This document shows positions 58,782 to 64,000 of a DNA stretch of 64,000 bases, one piece after another. The position numbers were made by a program, and so were the translations under genes. A model generated the notes under the pieces. That model worked only from the letters and a program-made list of their open reading frames with translations. It was not told the origin of the DNA and did not search any database. Origin of the DNA: Eremomyces bilateralis CBS 781.70. Its lineage: Eukaryota > Ascomycota > Dothideomycetes > Eremomycetales > Eremomycetaceae. The stretch spans positions 1 to 64,000 of the forward strand of contig NW_022985072.1 in NCBI RefSeq assembly GCF_010015585.1. The letters are read 5' to 3'. The stretch's first letter is position 1. Each line of letters opens with the position of its first letter.

Positions 58782-59708
58782 CTACAGTGTGCTTGCAGAC
58801 TTGACGTCTTTCGTCGGCGCATACTTCCCACTGCCGTGCTTGTGGACATCTTCCTTCGCGGCCGTTCTATCTGCCTCAAACTCTTTCATCTCGGGCAAGG
58901 TCTCACGTGAGAGCCAATCACTGATATGGTCTGCTGCGAATCAATATGGAACTTGAAAGGCGAGAATGCATGCGAGCTCACCTGCTTGCCATTGTTTGAA
59001 TTTAAAGACAACACCCTGTACATGTATTAGTGAATTGGAAATTGTCCACAAGCTTGCTTTGCTTACTTCGTGGGAGAAGTCCTCGGCGTTCGACTGATCT
59101 TTGTGGTCTGTTGAACATCAGTCAGAAGCGGTCTTTAGGCTGAGAGTGCTCTAGCCATACATTTCACCTGAATGAAATCAGAGTTGACAGTGCTTGGATC
59201 TAGGCTCAACGTCACCAAGCTAGTGGTTGTTATTTTTTTCGGGATGAGTCGAAAGGTCCGGGTCTGGCAATGATACCCAAGTAAGTATCGTCCGCGCCCA
59301 ACCATGAACATTAGCTGACTAACCTGCATGTTCTTGAACTGAATGAAATCCTTCCCGCTTGCGATGATTTGAGACTCAACATTCTTGCTCTCTTTGAAGA
59401 GCTTTGGAAGGGCAAACCAATAGCCGGCCACCTTGTACCGATCGTTCGCATACACGAATTGGTCATCATAGACGCAATCCGGACTATAGATGAGTTAGTC
59501 ACTAGGTTCGGTGACAGTTCGTGGCGCCCTAGTACGTGTATCGCTTCACTTTTTCCACAGTTGGATCGCAGCTGTAGAGATCAATGATGTCGTCGACCAC
59601 TGCTTGTCTCTCGGCGTCCAGAGGGAGCGACAATAAAGGATCAGGAGTATAGTCATCCGACATGGTTGTTTGTCGCGGTTCGAACTGCTCTCCTGGTGCG
59701 GAAGCCAT
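58782..59708 (-). CDS. Uncharacterised NTF2/SnoaL-like protein, six exons
   Basis: Exons 59708-59536, 59483-59324, 59263-59161, 59107-59067, 59015-58982 and 58933-58782 join in phase to give 220 aa; introns are 48-60 bp. Exons four and five are only 41 and 34 bp. The protein reads helix (RQAVVDDIIDLYSCD), strand (DDQFVYANDRYKVAGYWFAL), helix, then strands (KITTTSLVTLSLDP, DFIQVKYHK, GVVFKFKQW). This is the layout of the NTF2/SnoaL-like alpha+beta cone and resembles the DUF2358-type proteins. A Lys-rich tail follows (EDVHKHGSGKYAPTKD). The frame and sense of the protein support every junction. A function cannot be read from the sequence. The first of two in-frame Met codons is used; Met at residue 16 is an alternative. 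Confidence 0.8.
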
Positions 59709-60940
59709 CTTTCAGTATCTCAATAGATATGCGACAAGTATAGGGGATGCACTGGAGAATGCGCCTTTGTTAACGATGGTTGAATAGTCTCGATATCGCA
59801 AATTTCAGGGTATTTGTATGCAGCTGTGTGCAGCTTCCCAAACCTATCGACATCTACGTACATATTCTACGGCTTGTGACGTCAAACTACCATCGTTCGA
59901 TACACCCCCAATGCTCTGGATCACTGGGAAGAAATGAGGTCATTGAACGAAAGACTTAAATGCTGAAATAAGTTACATGTACAGAGAAGACGGAAATGGT
60001 ACTTTGAATGCGATTGAAAGACTTGAAGGTAATCCTAAGAAGGACTCTATTCACCAATTTCTTTGGCTCTAAGCACAACTGTGGGCTATCAGGTCGAATC
60101 TGGAGGGTATCATTGGCGATGTATGACGTCATTCAGCAGGCACTGGAAGAGACCGAGGAAGAACGTCGAACACTGTAAAGCTGGTTTACCGTCTTGGTTT
60201 ATACGAGGCAGGCCAAGACGCTTGCACTGAATATTCAATTCTGGGCTCTCGTTGATAGGATTACTCCAGAGTCCAGACCGTCCAAATCGTTTATACTGCA
60301 CGATGATTCGGAGAGACGAAAGAACGATCCGTACGACATGAGTCATGACTCGGCCCGGTTTATTGTAGCCGACCCCGCAACCTATCCCCCGCATTTCGGG
60401 AAAGCCGTCACATACTTACGCAATGTCACTAGTGACCCTTAACCTATAGCGCCTATACTGTAAGGACTAGACTTGGAAGGGAGGAGCAGGCCCCTTGTCG
60501 AACAGATCTGGATGGATTCAGTAGGCGATGGAGTTTGGGGATTGGATTGATAAATGGATAGTCGTCCCCTCCGGATTTCCATCCAACATTTGGTCCAACT
60601 GCTTGGAAGATCACAGAAGTATAATGATGGAGGAATGAGGGTGGTCGACGATCTGTCGACGATCTTTTGCTGCAGAAGTTCTCCTGCAGTCCCATCAGGG
60701 GTAGACGAATGCTGATTATCATGATCAGCACCACGTTTCTACATAGCCGAGAACTGCCATCGTATCCCCAATTGGGTAGACATGGACATGCTTCCTATAT
60801 ACCATATGCCTCTCCAAGATAAATGCTATTGCCGACTATACATCGATATTCGGTTACAGCTTCAAAACCCACCCTGATCTTAGTCTCCGGTTGAGAACTT
60901 TTCCACTATCATCCTGCCTGAGAGGTAATCGTAGCCCAAA
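59709..60940. other. Divergent promoter region of the NTF2-like and transporter genes
   Basis: About 1.2 kb with no supported exon or RNA. It presumably holds the regulated promoter of the sugar transporter; I could not single out reliable binding sites. Confidence 0.45.
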
Positions 60941-62744
60941 ATGGGGCGGCTCATCCCAAATGCGTTCAATTTGATGGTGGTCATCACCGTGGCCCTCGGG
61001 TCCATGGCCTGTTCGTATGGCATGGCAGTCATATCCGCCACTATAGGACAGCCCATGTTCTATACGGACTTGGACTTGACACCCCAAGGAGAACCTGGAT
61101 ATAGTCATACCGCGAACTTGATTGGAGCCATGAATGGCTTGAACTCCGCAGGCAGTGCCCTAGGAGCCGCTTTCACCAGCTGGTCCGCAGATAAATTCGG
61201 GAGGTTGAGAAGCATCCAGATGGGTGCTATCGTCCTGATTATTGGTGCTGGGTTATGTGCCGGAAGTGTCAACGTTGCAATGTTCCTGGTCGCAAGAGTC
61301 ATCGCTGGTTGGGGAATCGGCATGCTCGTCACGGTAAGGCGGTCCAACGCAACACCAAGAGCCGTCTTTGGCTAACCGTCGCAGGCAATCCCCATGTACC
61401 AAGCCGAAGTTTCCACTCCGGAATCCCGTGGGTTCATGGTATCGTTGCATGGAGTCCTTTTCGCCGTTGGATACATGACGTCTGCCTGGATCGGGTTTGG
61501 CGTTTACTTCATCAGCGCATCCGGTTCGACCTCTTCGTTCCCCTGGAGATTCCCTCTTGCCTTCCAAGCAGTCCCAGCCGCCCTGTTGCTGTGCCTCTCC
61601 CCATGGCTCCCATTTTCGCCTCGTTGGCTTTTGCAGAACGACCGGCCGGATGAGGCATACGAGATAATCAAGCGATTACATCATACCAAGGAGAGCACCG
61701 ACGACAGTCAGGTGAAGAGGGAATTCTTCCAGATGAAGAAGCAGCTCGAGTTGGATCGCCAGATCAAAGCAAAGACCGGGAGGTTCGAAGTTTTCGCAAC
61801 TGCTCCCAACCGAAAGAGAGCATATGTTGGCTTCACACTCATGTTCGGAAACCAATTCACCGGGGTTCTTATCGTTGCGAATTATGGTAAGAGGTCCGAG
61901 GATTTCGCAAATCGCGACACCGCAATTAACGGTCCTGAATAGGTGTGCTGCTGTATAGCTCGCTCGGTATGGAGGATTATATGCCGCTTCTTGTACGTAT
62001 AGGCCCCGGAGATGCTTGTCGACGAATTGTACTGACCCATACAACCATAGCTTGCAGCACTATGGGTAACTGCATCTTTCCCAGGCAATGTGTTTACTGC
62101 CTTCTTCGTAGACAAGATTGGACGGCGGTTCTTCTTGCTAACCGGGCTGGCTGGACTTGTTGTGACCAACAGTTTCGAAGCCGCGTTGCAAGCGCAGTTC
62201 CTTGGAACTGACAACACTGCGGGTCAGAAAGCCGCTGTGTTCTTCATATTCCTCTTGTACGTAGTGCAACCCCTTGCCAGAACTAGAAGCCCAGAAACGC
62301 TAACCGATGCTCGACAGTATCTTCTTTTGGTCTACTTTCCTCGATGCGAGCCAATTCGTCTATCTCGCTGAGATATTCCCAACCCACATCCGATCCCAAG
62401 GAGTGGCTCTTGGTATGGTCGGGATGTACACCAGTTCGATCATTCTGCTGGTAGCCGGACCGATCGCGTTGGATGAGATCACGTGGAAGTTTTATCTCAT
62501 CTTGATCATTCCAACAGCATTGCATTTCCTCAACGTGTACTTCTTCTTCCCCGAAACCAAGCAGCGGTCACTTGAAGACATCAACCAGGCATTCGGAGAA
62601 CAGGTGGCAGTGCATTATTACGGAGCGACCGCTGAAGAGGAAGAGGAATATGCAAAGGCAATGGCAGACCTGGAAGTGAACGGTGTGTCTTCCGGGGAAG
62701 ACAGTAAGAAGAAACTTGTTGTCGAGCAAGTCGAAAATGCTTGA
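60941..62744 (+). CDS. MFS sugar transporter
   Basis: This is a plasma-membrane sugar:proton symporter type of the major facilitator superfamily. Exons 60941-61333, 61385-61886, 61943-61992, 62051-62256 and 62318-62744 give 525 aa; introns are 51-61 bp, and one exon is only 50 bp. About twelve membrane helices are visible. Signature pieces are DKFGRLRSIQ after helix 2, RVIAGWGIGML, the PMYQAEVSTPESRG motif after helix 4, SPRWLL before the central loop, VDKIGRRFFLL in the second half, YLAEIFPTHIRSQG and FFPETKQRSLEDI at the end (PETK motif). The acidic C-terminal tail (EEEEEYAKAMADLE) is cytosolic. The likely group is hexose, disaccharide or lactose-permease-like; the substrate cannot be decided. 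Confidence 0.9.
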
Positions 62745-63068
62745 TTGTATCCCTCGCAACGGGATACCGTAACAACCCAGTACAATGGCCGGGTTCTCCC
62801 AGCATAAGAAATGTGCCTCCTTGAGATCCGTCAAATTTTGTTCGTCCCTCTGTTTAAGAAGCAAATAAATATAGATGCTGGACTTGGTTGATGTTCCCAA
62901 CTTTGGTTGGCTGCAGAACCGCTTCGCGCACCCTGAACTCTGAACAATGGCAGCCAAGCACCTTCAACAGGATAAACCGTTCTTGGACACGGGAATCAAG
63001 CCTTCGTTGATTCGACGGGAGAAATTCAAATGGCTAGGAAATGCTGCCAGTGGCGATAGCTGATTGTC
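62745..63068. other. Intergenic between convergent transporter and SDR genes
   Basis: About 320 bp of shared 3' flank. I see nothing else in it. Confidence 0.5.
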
Positions 63069-64000
63069 CTACCTGCCAGCAAAGACCTTGACAATATCAG
63101 ACAACGCGCCAAGCCATCCCCTAGCCTTTTGAACTATGTTGAGTAGGACTACCATGCGTCTCGTGAATACCTCGGAGTCTTCCCAGTCCTCAGCGTATGC
63201 CTCCCAGATTGCCTTCTCTTCACCGCCTTCTCCAGGCCCGAAACCGACAAATTTCCAATCCCCAGAATCTTCTTGCTTGACCCGGACCTTCGGGCCGATC
63301 ACCACAGAGCGACCAAGGATTCTCGAGTCCGCAGTCAGTCTCGTGGCCGCTTCGACAACGTCTTCCACCTTTCCATATGCTGCACCAGCCATGAGTAGAC
63401 GGGCTTCCGCTGGAACGATGGGAGTTTCAATGAAGTAAGGGCAAAGTAGGTTTACTCTCACGCCTTGTACGAAAGAGCTGCCTCGTAGGCACCTGAAGAG
63501 TCCAAGCACTCCATGTTTTGCCGTCCCGTACTGAGGCTGATTGGCGATAGGCCCTAGGGATGCCACGCTTCCAGTCAGGAGAAGTAATCGATCTCGTTTG
63601 AAGCTTGCATTCTCGGGATTGGCATTCACACTGCAATCGAGGCTGCCAGGGTTGTTTGGGAGGTAGTGAAAAGCAAGGTGCGAGGTGTACATGACGCCAA
63701 TGAGGTCGACCTCCAGGATCTTTAAGTTCGGTTTTTGAACTTCGCCATTGCGCACAACTGGCATTTGCATTGGATCGGTTCCTGCAATTCCAGCATTCGC
63801 GACCACCACATCTATCCCTTTGTGAGGGCTCAAGCGAACGGCTTCCTTGAACATCTGAACTTGAGCATCCCAGTCACAGACATCGCACTTGACGAACCAC
63901 ACATTCTCGTTCTTAGTTTCTAACCGGATCGAAGCAACAGTAGACGTTCCAAGCTTTTCATTGATATCTCCCACAACAATACTCGCGCCGGCTGCAGCCC
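63069..64000 (-). CDS. Short-chain dehydrogenase/reductase, 5' end outside window
   Basis: This is an NAD(P)-dependent oxidoreductase, classical SDR, truncated by the window edge at its N-terminus (the frame is still open at 64000 with AAAGASIVVGDI). Present are the Asp after the second strand (VVGDINEK, favouring NAD), KCDVCDWD, the NAG motif (VVANAGIAG), the active-site Ser in LLTGSVASL, and the YxxxK pair in YGTAKHG. The substrate loop follows (LCPYFIETPIV). The C-terminal extension of about 60 residues after VIGPKVRV is longer than in minimal SDRs and hydrophobic at its end. The family resembles 15-hydroxyprostaglandin-dehydrogenase-like fungal SDRs; the substrate is unknown. Confidence 0.88.
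   Translation of the reverse strand, partial: AAAGASIVVGDINEKLGTSTVASIRLETKNENVWFVKCDVCDWDAQVQMFKEAVRLSPHKGIDVVVANAGIAGTDPMQMPVVRNGEVQKPNLKILEVDLIGVMYTSHLAFHYLPNNPGSLDCSVNANPENASFKRDRLLLLTGSVASLGPIANQPQYGTAKHGVLGLFRCLRGSSFVQGVRVNLLCPYFIETPIVPAEARLLMAGAAYGKVEDVVEAATRLTADSRILGRSVVIGPKVRVKQEDSGDWKFVGFGPGEGGEEKAIWEAYAEDWEDSEVFTRRMVVLLNIVQKARGWLGALSDIVKVFAGR

Noticed and set aside
60110-60394. Minus-strand 94-codon frame in the transporter promoter region
   Set aside because: No domain features, and it overlaps a plus-strand frame of equal quality.

Overview
The window is nuclear DNA from a filamentous ascomycete (Pezizomycotina), most likely Eurotiomycetes (Aspergillus, Penicillium or Talaromyces relatives). 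The grounds are genes split by short introns of about 45-110 bp with GTRNGT-like donors and CTAAC-type branch sites, single-gene transcription units on both strands, a filamentous-fungal Zn2Cys6 regulator, a Cdc24 with CH, DH, PH and PB1 parts, and a pogo/Fot1-type transposon. This placement rests on protein resemblance recalled from memory; no search was run.

Left part (1-24 kb): a decayed Fot1-like DNA transposon lies next to the ESCRT-III gene vps60. Then come riboflavin gene RIB3, a large Zn2Cys6 transcription factor with a very long upstream region, a small cupin protein, the farnesyltransferase beta subunit (six exons, fully traceable), a Dabb-domain protein, a gene-poor stretch with a small double-stranded-RNA-binding-like gene, and the Rho-GEF CDC24.

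Middle (24-49 kb): an F-box/WD40 protein with a long low-complexity insert, a secreted CE3 esterase, a membrane nucleotide pyrophosphatase/phosphodiesterase with a frame problem near its membrane segment, an amidoligase-like pseudogene, a four-exon DUF7918-type gene, ER lectin YOS9, mitochondrial Fe-S co-chaperone JAC1, an AT-hook-like protein of unknown role, and a 3.7 kb stretch with no recognisable gene.

Right part (49-64 kb): RNA exonuclease REX1, an AlkB-type DNA dealkylase, DEAD-box helicase SPB4, a tRNA-Lys(CTT), an FRG1 homologue, phosphatase regulator GLC8, a six-exon NTF2-like protein, an MFS sugar transporter, and an SDR oxidoreductase cut by the window edge.

Most of this is housekeeping content (endosomal sorting, ER quality control, prenylation, polarity, ribosome biogenesis, DNA repair), and neighbours are not arranged as a metabolic cluster. 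I did not find a clearly new multi-gene system. The best leads are an Arg-rich AUG-less in-frame extension of RIB3 that resembles a mitochondrial presequence, an AlkB gene whose main exon has no usable AUG but carries a PCNA-binding-like motif, the amidoligase pseudogene, the orphan upstream frame of the dsRBD-like gene, and a short duplicated peptide with mostly synonymous differences in otherwise gene-free DNA.
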